DNA of 20,445 nucleotides from Rikenellaceae bacterium (GTDB lineage: Bacteria; Bacteroidota; Bacteroidia; Bacteroidales; UBA932). Location: NCBI GenBank assembly GCA_003513895.1, contig DOSU01000059.1:1-20445 (forward strand), written 5' to 3'. Of the stretch, positions 7,339 through 14,751 are shown one piece after another (within the stretch, counting starts at the first letter, position 1; each line of letters opens with the position of its first letter). The notes below the pieces were generated by a model, which saw nothing but the letters and a program-made list of their open reading frames with translations, was not told the DNA's origin and searched no databases. The position numbers and the translations under genes are program-made.

Positions 7339-8482
7339 ACTCGATTAATTCAATTTTATCCCGGTCACCCACTCCCAGTTTAAGTTCCTGAGCCATACCG
7401 ATAAACCTTGAAGCAAGTGGATTGTCTGTTTTCTGAACTCCCTGTTCAATTCTCTTCTTGATAATAACATCATGTCCTACTCTGTCTACTGCAACAGCAT
7501 CGCTTCCAACAAGCAGCATATTGTAGTTGCAAATAAACTGCGGTTTGGCCGAAGGGCCACCATCGAAGCATCCGATAAGTCCGTCTACAATATTTAGAAC
7601 AACCTTATCGCGGATAGGAGGAAATGCACAAACATAGGCACAGGTCTCATGCCATAGTTTGCCGTGAAGCCTTCCTGTATTGGTTACTGCACCAAATGCA
7701 AGATTCTTTAAACAGAGGGTCGTTGTCGCCCCGGCATTTTTTAAGATAGGCAGATTAATGATTTTGGTCACTTTTTCTGTAACAATCTTAGTAAAGTAAG
7801 ACTCTTTTCCTCCATTTACCATAAACGGGATTGTATAGTCGTCGTAACTTCCTTCTACATCTGCCCAGAAAAAGCTCTTTTTCTCCACCCTTTCGTCGGC
7901 ATAGAGTTTGCCTCCCATGTTGTAGTACCCGCCCTTTTCGTCCTGGCACTCAGTACCGGTTATTGTTATCCCCGGATAGTTTTCCTTTGTATAGCCTGTT
8001 TCGTGAAGCTGCATTTCACGGCGATCCCATATCACAATGTTTTTGCGCGGAATGCCCGCCTCTTCCAGTTGTTTAATAACAGCACCTGTAACAGCATGTG
8101 AAGTAGTAAGCAGTTTCCCTGCTACGGGATTTACCTTGAGCCCGATGACATCTTTTGGCGAAACGAACTGGCGCCATGCTTTTTTAAGGGTTTTTTCTCC
8201 TGTAAGGAGGAGCATACTCTCTTTAAGCATATTGTATGCAGCTTCAGGCGAAGGCACTCCTTCGACAACCGATTTTTCGTCTACAACCTTTACTACTTTG
8301 CCGGGGAAAAGCCCGGGCATTGAATTTTTCACCCGTGGAACAGCAATGGCCTCGTTGATGTTTGTTGCCGGTTTGTCGTCAATTGCAAAAAGTGGAGAAG
8401 ATTCTGCCGCTTTGATAACAGGGTTGAATGCAAGACCTGCTCCGCCCAGAGAGAGGTACTTGAAAAAATCTCTTCTTTTCAT
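7328..8482 (-). CDS. DUF362 domain protein with a Tat signal
   Basis: A 384-residue protein that starts MKRRDFFKYLSLGGAGLAF. Arg3-Arg4 followed by DFFK matches the twin-arginine motif RRxFLK, so it is probably exported folded, perhaps with a bound cofactor. The body fits DUF362: DVIGLKVNPVAGKLLTTSHA (about 111-130), a central KIINLPILKNAGATTTLCLKN (about 240-260) and a late LVGSDAVAVDRVGHDVI (about 324-340). Cysteines 179, 257, 281, 285, 305 and 318 might bind a metal, but no ferredoxin-type motif is present. The start is 21 bases from the stop of cysS on the same strand, and the gene overlaps the following DUF6599-like gene by 11 bases. The biochemical role of DUF362 is not established to my knowledge. 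Confidence 0.85.
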   Translation of the reverse strand: MKRRDFFKYLSLGGAGLAFNPVIKAAESSPLFAIDDKPATNINEAIAVPRVKNSMPGLFPGKVVKVVDEKSVVEGVPSPEAAYNMLKESMLLLTGEKTLKKAWRQFVSPKDVIGLKVNPVAGKLLTTSHAVTGAVIKQLEEAGIPRKNIVIWDRREMQLHETGYTKENYPGITITGTECQDEKGGYYNMGGKLYADERVEKKSFFWADVEGSYDDYTIPFMVNGGKESYFTKIVTEKVTKIINLPILKNAGATTTLCLKNLAFGAVTNTGRLHGKLWHETCAYVCAFPPIRDKVVLNIVDGLIGCFDGGPSAKPQFICNYNMLLVGSDAVAVDRVGHDVIIKKRIEQGVQKTDNPLASRFIGMAQELKLGVGDRDKIELIEYDF

Positions 8483-8503
8483 TCTGTAAGAGTTATTATA
8501 GTG

Positions 8504-9976
8504 CTAGTTTAAATTCCACTCAGTTCCCTCCTTGGTGTCCTTTATCTGCACACCAAGAGATGCAAGTCTCTCTCTTATTTTGTCGCTTGTTTCAAAGTCC
8601 TTTTTAGATTTGGCTTCTTTGCGTACATCAAGTATCATCTCAACAATACCATTAAGAATCTCTCCTGTTCCGGAAGAAGCCTGTTCATTCGCCAGGCCGA
8701 GTACTCCGCCTGCAATGCCTTCAAACATAAGAACGAGAGTATCTTTATCCTCTTTAGTTATAAGTGATCGCTTCTCTTTTAATGTATTTACAATTCGCAC
8801 AGCTTCAAAAAGATGGGCAATTGCAATAGGTGTATTCATATCGTCACAAAGGGCAGAATAAATGCCCTCTTTAAGCTCATTGAGGCCATCAATTATTGGA
8901 CTATCTTCGGAAACCTTAAGTTTCGCAGCTTCATCTCCGGCAAGGAAAAGTCTTTTTAACCCCTTTTCTGCAGCCTGAAGTGCCTCGTTGCTAAAATCAA
9001 GAGTGCTTCGATAATGTGCTTGAAGTATAAAGAACCTTATTGTCATTGGTGAGTATGCCTGAACAAGTATCTTGTGGGAGCCGGTGAAAAGCTCTTCAAG
9101 AGTAATAAAATTGCCCAGAGATTTCCCCATTTTCTGGCCATTTATTGTAATCATATTGTTGTGCATCCAGTAACGTACGCCGCCATTGCCTCTGGAAGCA
9201 AAATTTTGAGCAAGTTCACACTCGTGATGAGGGAAAAGCAAATCCATTCCACCACCATGAATATCAAAAGTATCTCCAAGGTATTTTGCAGACATCGCAG
9301 AACACTCCACATGCCAGCCCGGGAAACCCTCGCTCCAGGGAGAAGGCCAGTGCATAATATGTTCAGGAGCAGCCTTTTTCCACAATGCAAAGTCAAATTG
9401 CGATCGTTTGTCGCTTTGTCCTTCCAGTACTCTGGTGTTGGCTTGCAGATCTTCAAGAGTCCGGCCGGAGAGAGCCCCATAATGATGTGTTTTTGCATAT
9501 GCTTCAACATCAAAATAGACAGAACCATTGCTCTCGTATGCATAGCCATTGTCCAGTATACTACCGACCATTGTTATCTGCTCAATAATATGTCCGGATG
9601 CCCTGGGTTCAATGTTTGGAGGAAGTGTGTTTAACATTCTCATTGCCTCATGGTACCGGAGTGTATAGTGCTGAACAATTTCCATTGGTTCCAGTTGTTC
9701 AAGCCTTGCCTTGCGGGTGATTTTGTCTTCGCCGTCATCTGAATCATTTTCAAGGTGGCCAACATCCGTAATGTTTCTTACATACCTCACTTTATATCCT
9801 ATATGCTTAAAAAGCCTTACCAGCACATCATAAGTTATACCCGGTCTCGCATGGCCAAGGTGAGCATCGCCATAAACAGTGGGCCCGCAAACATAAATAC
9901 CCGCCATTCCTTCGATCAGGGGTTCAAAAAGCTCTTTTTTCCTTGATAGTGTGTTGTATAGGTAAAACTCTCTCAT
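8504..9976 (-). CDS. cysS: Cysteinyl-tRNA synthetase
   Basis: Charges tRNA-Cys with cysteine in the cytoplasm (class I synthetase). I start it at the ATG at 9974-9976, giving 490 residues beginning MREFYLYNTLSRKKELFEP, the usual family length and N-terminus; an upstream ATG would add 22 unrelated residues encoded by the intergenic hairpin region. The HIGH motif appears as HLGH (39-42) in GPTVYGDAHLGHARPG, and KMSKS as KMGKS (282-286). The four zinc ligands are present with the spacing of the E. coli enzyme: Cys30, Cys225, His250 and Glu254. The C-terminal helical anticodon-binding region (about 350-490) is complete. It follows ssb by 74 bases and precedes the DUF362 gene by 21 bases, so all may share a transcript. 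Confidence 0.97.
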   Translation of the reverse strand: MREFYLYNTLSRKKELFEPLIEGMAGIYVCGPTVYGDAHLGHARPGITYDVLVRLFKHIGYKVRYVRNITDVGHLENDSDDGEDKITRKARLEQLEPMEIVQHYTLRYHEAMRMLNTLPPNIEPRASGHIIEQITMVGSILDNGYAYESNGSVYFDVEAYAKTHHYGALSGRTLEDLQANTRVLEGQSDKRSQFDFALWKKAAPEHIMHWPSPWSEGFPGWHVECSAMSAKYLGDTFDIHGGGMDLLFPHHECELAQNFASRGNGGVRYWMHNNMITINGQKMGKSLGNFITLEELFTGSHKILVQAYSPMTIRFFILQAHYRSTLDFSNEALQAAEKGLKRLFLAGDEAAKLKVSEDSPIIDGLNELKEGIYSALCDDMNTPIAIAHLFEAVRIVNTLKEKRSLITKEDKDTLVLMFEGIAGGVLGLANEQASSGTGEILNGIVEMILDVRKEAKSKKDFETSDKIRERLASLGVQIKDTKEGTEWNLN

Positions 9977-9992
9977 TTTCACAAAATTTATA

Positions 9993-10021
9993 GATTGGGA
10001 GGCACGAAAAGCCTCCCGATC
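9993..10021 (-). terminator. GC-rich hairpin between ssb and cysS
   Basis: GGGAGGC (9997-10003) and GCCTCCC (10011-10017) form a perfect 7-base core with a 7-base loop. Pairing extends outward to 9993 and 10021 with one imperfect pair. On the minus strand it is followed by TATAAATTTTG, which is only moderately T-rich, and then the cysS ATG 16 bases further. It is either a weak terminator of ssb or a leader structure for cysS. Confidence 0.5.
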
Positions 10022-10050
10022 CAATTTCGTGTAAAAATACAATAAAATTC

Positions 10051-10395
10051 TTATTCACCCTTTTCGTTATCGAGTTGTTTTATGCTTAAAGCAACAATCT
10101 CATATGTGTGTCTTTCCACTCCGGTTTTAGTCTGGTATTGAACAGGCTTTAACCTACCGGTGACAGACAGTGAATTTCCTTTTTTTATTGAAGCAAAATC
10201 GGGCATTCCTTTTCCTGCCCAGGCGACGATATTGTGCCAAATTGTCTCCTCCTGCCATTCGCCTTTTTTGTTCTTGAATGCTTCGTTGGTTGCAAGAGAC
10301 AATCTCATTACCTGCACTCCTTCATCAAGAGAGTTAATTCTCGGATCGAATCCCACATTACCTCTCAGCTCCACTCTGTTGATTGACTTTTCCAT
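10051..10395 (-). CDS. ssb: Short single-stranded DNA-binding protein
   Basis: A 114-residue OB-fold protein that binds single-stranded DNA. I start it at the ATG at 10393-10395 (MEKSINRVELRGNVGFDP), because the family begins at this NxVxLxGNxGxDP strand; an upstream ATG would add 17 hydrophobic residues encoded by the terminator region. Typical segments are MRLSLATNEAFKNKKGEWQE, TIWHNIVAWAGKG, and GNSLSVTGRLKPVQYQTKTG. The protein stops right after the OB domain at QLDNEKGE. It lacks both the flexible linker and the acidic, Phe-ending tail that recruits partners in standard SSB. It may therefore be a secondary SSB, with the main one elsewhere in the genome. It lies between the phosphatase gene and cysS on the same strand. 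Confidence 0.9.
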   Translation of the reverse strand: MEKSINRVELRGNVGFDPRINSLDEGVQVMRLSLATNEAFKNKKGEWQEETIWHNIVAWAGKGMPDFASIKKGNSLSVTGRLKPVQYQTKTGVERHTYEIVALSIKQLDNEKGE

Positions 10396-10426
10396 AACAA
10401 TATTTTTAATGGTTTGTATTACAAAG

Positions 10427-10457
10427 AAAAAGAGAGATAATGACAATATCTCTCTTT
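10427..10457 (-). terminator. Intrinsic terminator after the histidine phosphatase gene
   Basis: AAAGAGAGATA (10429-10439) and TATCTCTCTTT (10447-10457) form a perfect 11-base stem with a 7-base loop. Read on the minus strand the stem runs into five T and then CTTTG, starting 28 bases past the phosphatase stop. It should separate that gene from ssb. Confidence 0.7.
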
Positions 10458-10484
10458 GAATTATTTGTTATCGTTTATATTCGT

Positions 10485-11111
10485 TTAAAAACGTCTCTTG
10501 GCGTATTCAATACTGTTCCGCTCTTTGACCTGAAAGTCTTTTCCGTCAAAAGTAACTCTTGATATGCTGCATGGGTAGAAAAACCCGTGAAGCTTCCAGT
10601 ATTCGTTAAAATCAATTTTTTCAAAATGAGCCATTATGAGCCGGAGAATCACTGCGTGAGTAACAATAAGAATTTTCTCTCCTTTATGTATCGCGAACAA
10701 CGGAAAAATAAAATCCAGCGCTCTTTTTTGAACATCGGTAAAGTATTCACCATTTCCCAAAGGAGTAAAATCTGCCGGGCTGGAAGCAAATGCCTTCATT
10801 CTTTCCGGATAGTCCAAGGTTGCGCTTGCAAAAGTTCTTCCTTCCAAATCGGCGAGATTAATTTCGACAAGCTGCTCTGATGTAATAATTTCCGGCAACC
10901 TTGTCTCTTTCTGAATTATATTTGCAGTTCTGTGAGCTCTAGGCAGAGTGCTTGAGTAAATGACCGAAATTCCCTCTCCTCTTAAATAAGAACCAAGTAC
11001 CCTTGCCTGGGAAAGACCCATCTCTGTAAGAGGCGAATCAAGCTGTCCCTGCATTTTTTTGGCTACGTTCCACTCTGTTTGTCCATGCCGGGTAAATATT
11101 AGTTCTGTCAT
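10485..11111 (-). CDS. Histidine phosphatase family protein (phosphoglycerate mutase-like)
   Basis: A 208-residue cytoplasmic phosphatase of the branch-1 histidine phosphatase superfamily (GpmB/CobC-like). The phosphate-accepting histidine is His9 in FTRHGQTEWN. Other pocket residues are Arg58 in SSTLPRAHRTA, Glu83 in LVEINLADLEG and the second histidine His152 in LIVTHAVILRL. It begins directly with the catalytic strand, so no signal peptide. Without the substrate-specific features I cannot choose between alpha-ribazole phosphatase, a cofactor-dependent mutase-like enzyme or a general phosphatase. No cobalamin genes are nearby, so a CobC name is not justified. It has its own promoter candidate and terminator, and therefore may be a single-gene unit at the head of the leftward cluster. 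Confidence 0.9.
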   Translation of the reverse strand: MTELIFTRHGQTEWNVAKKMQGQLDSPLTEMGLSQARVLGSYLRGEGISVIYSSTLPRAHRTANIIQKETRLPEIITSEQLVEINLADLEGRTFASATLDYPERMKAFASSPADFTPLGNGEYFTDVQKRALDFIFPLFAIHKGEKILIVTHAVILRLIMAHFEKIDFNEYWKLHGFFYPCSISRVTFDGKDFQVKERNSIEYAKRRF

Positions 11112-11132
11112 TCCAATTAATTATATACCCGG

Positions 11133-11163
11133 CAAATATAGTTTTTTAAATTTTTTAGTTAAA
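11133..11163 (-). promoter_or_regulatory. Candidate promoter of the histidine phosphatase gene
   Basis: On the minus strand TATATTTG at 11140-11133 matches TAnnTTTG exactly. TTTA at 11163-11160 is a three-of-four -33 match with a 19-base spacer. The predicted start, near 11127, leaves a leader of about 16 bases. Confidence 0.5.
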
Positions 11164-11235
11164 GATATTATTGACCGGGAATTTTTAGAAAAAGATAAAT
11201 ATCTATATAAGAGTAGATTAAATGCAGAATATCTT

Positions 11236-11243
11236 TAATTTTG
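11236..11243 (+). promoter_or_regulatory. Candidate -7 box of the zinc-ribbon gene
   Basis: TAATTTTG is an exact match to TAnnTTTG just 10 bases before the ATG at 11254. No convincing -33 box is seen, and transcription would begin almost at the start codon, so this is weak support only. Confidence 0.25.
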
Positions 11244-11253
11244 AAATAAAAAA

Positions 11254-11601
11254 ATGAAAGGATGTCTTGAGTGTGGCAGGGAGCTTTTAGGGAGATGCGA
11301 CAAGAAGTATTGTAGCGACGGCTGCAGAAACTCATATAACAACAGGGTACACCGGGAGGAAATGGAAGAATCAAGATTGATTAACAGGATATTAAATAAC
11401 AACAGAAAAATACTAAAGGGTCTGATTATTGCAGGTAGAAGAAGTTCCACTCTCCTTGAACTCTCGGAGAAGGGATTTAATTTCCGGTATTCCACTTCAT
11501 TTGAAATGAAAAAGAATAGAAAAGTAGTTATTTACTGCTATAATTATAGCTACATAATAGGCTCAAAAGGAATTGTTTATGTGGCACAAAAAATTATTTA
11601 A
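11254..11601 (+). CDS. Small zinc-ribbon protein, Bacteroidota-type hypothetical
   Basis: A 115-residue cytoplasmic protein. The N-terminus carries a probable zinc ribbon: Cys4-x-x-Cys7 and Cys20-x-x-x-Cys24 in CLECGREL and KKYCSDGCRNSYNNR, with an extra Cys15. The middle is a basic helix rich in Asn/Arg (NRILNNNRKILKGL). The C-terminal part SEKGFNFRYSTSF...VVIYCYNYSYII looks like a small beta domain. I recognise the CSDxCRNxYNNR pattern from widespread short Bacteroidota proteins annotated as hypothetical or zinc-ribbon; their function is unknown to me, and nucleic-acid binding is a guess from the ribbon and the basic helix. The gene has 142 bases of divergent spacer before it, and a new promoter overlaps its stop codon, so it seems to be a single-gene unit. 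Confidence 0.8.
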   Translation: MKGCLECGRELLGRCDKKYCSDGCRNSYNNRVHREEMEESRLINRILNNNRKILKGLIIAGRRSSTLLELSEKGFNFRYSTSFEMKKNRKVVIYCYNYSYIIGSKGIVYVAQKII

Positions 11602-11629
11602 CACTCAATTGAAATAATATATACATTTG
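11597..11629 (+). promoter_or_regulatory. Candidate promoter of the Cbp1-like/M3 peptidase unit
   Basis: TACATTTG at 11622-11629 matches TAnnTTTG exactly. TTTA at 11597-11600 is a three-of-four -33 match with a 21-base spacer and overlaps the stop codon of the zinc-ribbon gene. Transcription from about 11636 would give a leader of about 46 bases. Confidence 0.5.
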
Positions 11630-11681
11630 AAGTTGAATAAGAAGTCGCCGAATACGATTCAATTAATTAATTATCAATAAC

Positions 11682-12575
11682 ATGAAAAAGATTTTAGTAT
11701 TATCATTACTTGCTTTTGTTGTTTTTTCTCTCTCGTCTTGCGTTGAGAGTTCAAGCAAATACAAAGCACTTCAGGCTCAGCTTGATTCGCTGGGTACTGC
11801 AAGTTCTACAAAGAGTGCCGAGTTCGAAGAGGTATTTGCAACTTTGAACGAAGTTGAAAACGGTCTTAAGTCTATCCGTGAAACCGAAAACATACTTGTT
11901 CTTCAGTCTCAGAAAGGCGGAGCAGAAGTTAAGGAAAATTCAAGAGAGCAACTTAAAGCCGATGTTGTTGCCATTGGAGAAGCAATTCAAAGCTACAAGA
12001 AACAGATTGACAAACTTAAAAACGACGGAAGAATTCAATCTTCTCAGTTTAAAAAGAGACTTGCAGCGCTTACGCTGGAACTTGAGTCAAAATCTGTCTT
12101 AATTGCCGATCTTGGAAGGCAGCTTGAGGAGAAAGACAGGCAATTGGTTGTTAAATCTCAGCAAATAGAAAGCCTGGACAAAGCTGTTTCAAACCTTAGG
12201 GATGATGTTTCAAGCCTCAGCCAAACTGCTTCAAGTCAAAAAGAGACAATTGCAAATCAGGAAGTTCAAATTAACACTGCATATTACATTATCGGCACAA
12301 AAGCAGAGCTCATCGCTGCAAATGTAATGTCAAAAGGTGGTCTGTTTAAGTCGGCCAAAATTTCCTATAATGCCGAACAGTCTGCATTTGTTAAAATTGA
12401 CATCAGGGAAATTAAAGAGATCCAGTTGAATGCAGAAAAAGCTAAAGTACTCTCAATCCATCCAACCGGAACATTTACACTTGAACCCGGAGTAAACGGA
12501 ATGCAGGTACTCAAGATTTCACAATCCACTACATTCTGGGAGCAGACAAAATATCTGGTTATTCAAACATTATAA
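11682..12575 (+). CDS. Coiled-coil lipoprotein, Cbp1-like
   Basis: A 297-residue lipoprotein. The signal ends at the lipobox SLSSC with Cys20. Residues about 27-195 are a long heptad-rich coiled coil (ALQAQLDSLG..., LEEKDRQLVVKSQQIESLDK, SSLSQTASSQKETIANQEVQ). A compact C-terminal domain follows (about 196-297): NTAYYIIGTKAELIAANV, GLFKSAKISYN, FVKIDIREIKEI, KAKVLSIHPTGTFTLEPG and a final FWEQTKYLVIQTL. This layout and these C-terminal motifs agree with what I recall of the Bacteroides family called Cbp1, described as a collagen-binding glycoprotein adhesin. Many members occur in non-pathogens, so collagen binding here is unproven. It is followed after 9 bases by the M3 peptidase, almost surely in one operon. 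Confidence 0.7.
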   Translation: MKKILVLSLLAFVVFSLSSCVESSSKYKALQAQLDSLGTASSTKSAEFEEVFATLNEVENGLKSIRETENILVLQSQKGGAEVKENSREQLKADVVAIGEAIQSYKKQIDKLKNDGRIQSSQFKKRLAALTLELESKSVLIADLGRQLEEKDRQLVVKSQQIESLDKAVSNLRDDVSSLSQTASSQKETIANQEVQINTAYYIIGTKAELIAANVMSKGGLFKSAKISYNAEQSAFVKIDIREIKEIQLNAEKAKVLSIHPTGTFTLEPGVNGMQVLKISQSTTFWEQTKYLVIQTL

Positions 12576-12584
12576 AATATTTTT

Positions 12585-14690
12585 ATGAAGAAAACAGGAA
12601 TATTCACTGCTGCCATCTTATCAATAGTATTTAATTCATGTAATTCAAAGATGACAGAAGTTAACCCGTTGCTGGAAGCCTCGAACAATCCGTTCGGGGC
12701 TCCTGCTTTTAACAAGATAAAGAACGAACACTACAAGCCTGCTTTTGAAGCGGCTATTGCAGAGGGTAAAGCACAAATCGATTCGATTGTGAACAATCCG
12801 GCAGCGCCAACTTTCGAAAACACAATTGAAGCTCTTGAATTTGCAGGGAAGAAACTTACAACCATAGGTTCAATATTTTTTAACCTTAACGAAGCTGCCA
12901 CCGATTCTGTTATGCAGAGTATTGCTCTGGAGGTATCCCCAATACTCACGGATTACTCAAACGACATTATGTTGAATGAGAAACTCTTTGCACGAATAAA
13001 ATCGGTTTATGACACGAAAGACTCACTTAACCTTAATCCCGAGCAGTCACGCCTGCTTGAGGAAACCTATAAAGGTTTCGTAAGAAACGGGTCCAATCTT
13101 GAAGGAACAAACAGAGACAAATTCAAGGAGATAAATAAGGAACTCTCTCAACTGGGTCTTCAGTTCGGTCAAAACGTGCTTGCTGCCACAAACAAATTTT
13201 TCCTAAACATAACAGACAGCACCCAGCTTATTGGGCTACCCGAATATGTTAAAGAGATGGGAGCTTCCGAAGCAAAAGAGAGATCTCTTGAGGGCTGGGT
13301 TTATACACTTCAGCAACCAAGTTACGGACCATTTATGCAATATTCCGAGAACAGGGAATTAAAGGAAAAAGTATGGAGAGCTTCAAATACAAAATCCTTT
13401 AAAGACGAATTTGACAACAGCACAATAGTCAAACGAATAGCCGAACTTCGCATCGAAAGAGCAAACCTTCTCGGCTTTCCCACTCATGCCGATTATGTTC
13501 TTGACGAAAATATGGCAAAGAACCCCCAGATAGTAAATGCTTTCCAGAAAAATTTACTTGACAAGGTTCTTCCTTATGCAAAACAAGATGTTGCCGAAGT
13601 TGAAAAATATGCAAACAGCACAGGATTCTCGGGAAAACTCATGCCATGGGATTTTGGTTATTATTCAGAAAAGTACAAGAACGAGAAATTTGCAGTTAAT
13701 GACGAACTTCTCAAGCCATATTTTAAACTTGAAAATGTTCAGACTGCTCTTTTTGCACTTGCAGACTCTCTTTACGGTCTAAAATTCAAAGAGAACAAAG
13801 ACATTCCCGTATATCATCCGGATGTGATGGCATATGAAGTATATGATGCTTCCGGACGCTTTATGTCGCTTTTGTATATGGACTTCTTCCCTCGCGCAAG
13901 CAAGAGGGGCGGTGCATGGATGACCTCTTTCAGAGAATTGTCGGTAGAAAAAGGGACTGAAAACAGACCTTTTGTTTCAATGGTTTGCAACTTCACAAAA
14001 CCGACTGAGACATCGCCTTCACTCCTCACTCATTATGAATTTACCACATTGCTGCACGAATTTGGCCATGCACTCCACGGAATGCTTGCCGAAGGAACAT
14101 ACGCTTCTATCACAGGAACAAATGTCGCAAGAGATTTCGTTGAACTCCCTTCTCAAATTATGGAGAATTGGGCATTCAAAAAACAGTTCCTTTCCACTTT
14201 TGCAAAACATTATCAAACAGGTGAAGCAATCCCTGAAGAGCTGATAAACAAGATAATGGCAGCAAAGAATTACCTGAGCGGCTATGCCAATACAAGACAG
14301 CTTGCATACGGCATTAATGATATGGCCTGGCATTCACTTACAAAAGTTCCTTCAACAAGTGTTGATGCATTCGAGAAGGAAGCCACTAAAGCAACCCAGT
14401 TGCTCCCTACCATTGATGGAACATGTTTCACTACATCGTTCAGCCACATTTTTGCAGGGGGGTACTCTGCAGGATACTACAGTTACAAATGGGCAGAAGT
14501 TCTTGAGGCAGATGCTTTCTCATTGTTTGAAGAGAAGGGCATTTTCTCAAAAGAGGTTGCTTCCAGTTTTAGAGAGAACATACTTTCAAAAGGGAATCTT
14601 ATGGATGCCGACGTACTTTACAGAAACTTCAGGGGACGCGACCCTAAGCCGGAAGCTCTTCTTGTAAAACTCGGGATGGGTAAGAAATAA
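12585..14690 (+). CDS. dcp: M3 family metallopeptidase, peptidyl-dipeptidase Dcp-type lipoprotein
   Basis: A 701-residue zinc peptidase that releases dipeptides from the C-terminus of short peptides. The signal peptide ends at the lipobox FNSC with Cys19, so the enzyme is anchored outside the cytoplasm. The mature start EVNPLLEASNNPFGAPAFNKI resembles the Dcp branch. The zinc site is complete: HEFGH (His491, Glu492, His495) and Glu520 in DFVELPSQIMENW. The substrate-binding segment is present at 621-632 (His621, Tyr627 and Tyr631 in HIFAGGYSAGYY). Length fits Dcp (about 680-700). It lies 9 bases after the Cbp1-like gene and ends at a strong terminator. With the S9 dipeptidyl-peptidase in the same window, it suggests peptide use. 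Dcp versus oligopeptidase A is judged from pattern only. Confidence 0.92.
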   Translation: MKKTGIFTAAILSIVFNSCNSKMTEVNPLLEASNNPFGAPAFNKIKNEHYKPAFEAAIAEGKAQIDSIVNNPAAPTFENTIEALEFAGKKLTTIGSIFFNLNEAATDSVMQSIALEVSPILTDYSNDIMLNEKLFARIKSVYDTKDSLNLNPEQSRLLEETYKGFVRNGSNLEGTNRDKFKEINKELSQLGLQFGQNVLAATNKFFLNITDSTQLIGLPEYVKEMGASEAKERSLEGWVYTLQQPSYGPFMQYSENRELKEKVWRASNTKSFKDEFDNSTIVKRIAELRIERANLLGFPTHADYVLDENMAKNPQIVNAFQKNLLDKVLPYAKQDVAEVEKYANSTGFSGKLMPWDFGYYSEKYKNEKFAVNDELLKPYFKLENVQTALFALADSLYGLKFKENKDIPVYHPDVMAYEVYDASGRFMSLLYMDFFPRASKRGGAWMTSFRELSVEKGTENRPFVSMVCNFTKPTETSPSLLTHYEFTTLLHEFGHALHGMLAEGTYASITGTNVARDFVELPSQIMENWAFKKQFLSTFAKHYQTGEAIPEELINKIMAAKNYLSGYANTRQLAYGINDMAWHSLTKVPSTSVDAFEKEATKATQLLPTIDGTCFTTSFSHIFAGGYSAGYYSYKWAEVLEADAFSLFEEKGIFSKEVASSFRENILSKGNLMDADVLYRNFRGRDPKPEALLVKLGMGKK

Positions 14691-14712
14691 TTACTGTATA
14701 TTTTACTTAAAG

Positions 14713-14751
14713 GGACGGCTTGGATGTTAAATCTAAGTCGTTCTTTTTTTT
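14713..14751 (+). terminator. Intrinsic terminator after the M3 peptidase
   Basis: Bases 14713-14725 pair with 14731-14743 over 13 positions, three of them G-U, around a 5-base loop, followed by eight T (14744-14751). The 3' arm and T tract are also the last codons of the convergent DUF4105 gene. Because the G-U pairs become A-C mismatches on the other strand, it should act only on the rightward transcript. Confidence 0.75.

Noticed and set aside
8037..8489. Plus-strand open frame of 150 codons opposite the DUF362 start
   Set aside because: It mirrors the coding strand of the DUF362 protein, including its Tat signal, and lacks recognisable features.
9074..9634. Plus-strand open frame of 186 codons inside cysS
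   Set aside because: It is antisense to conserved cysS sequence, including the KMSKS and zinc-ligand region, and shows no motif of its own.
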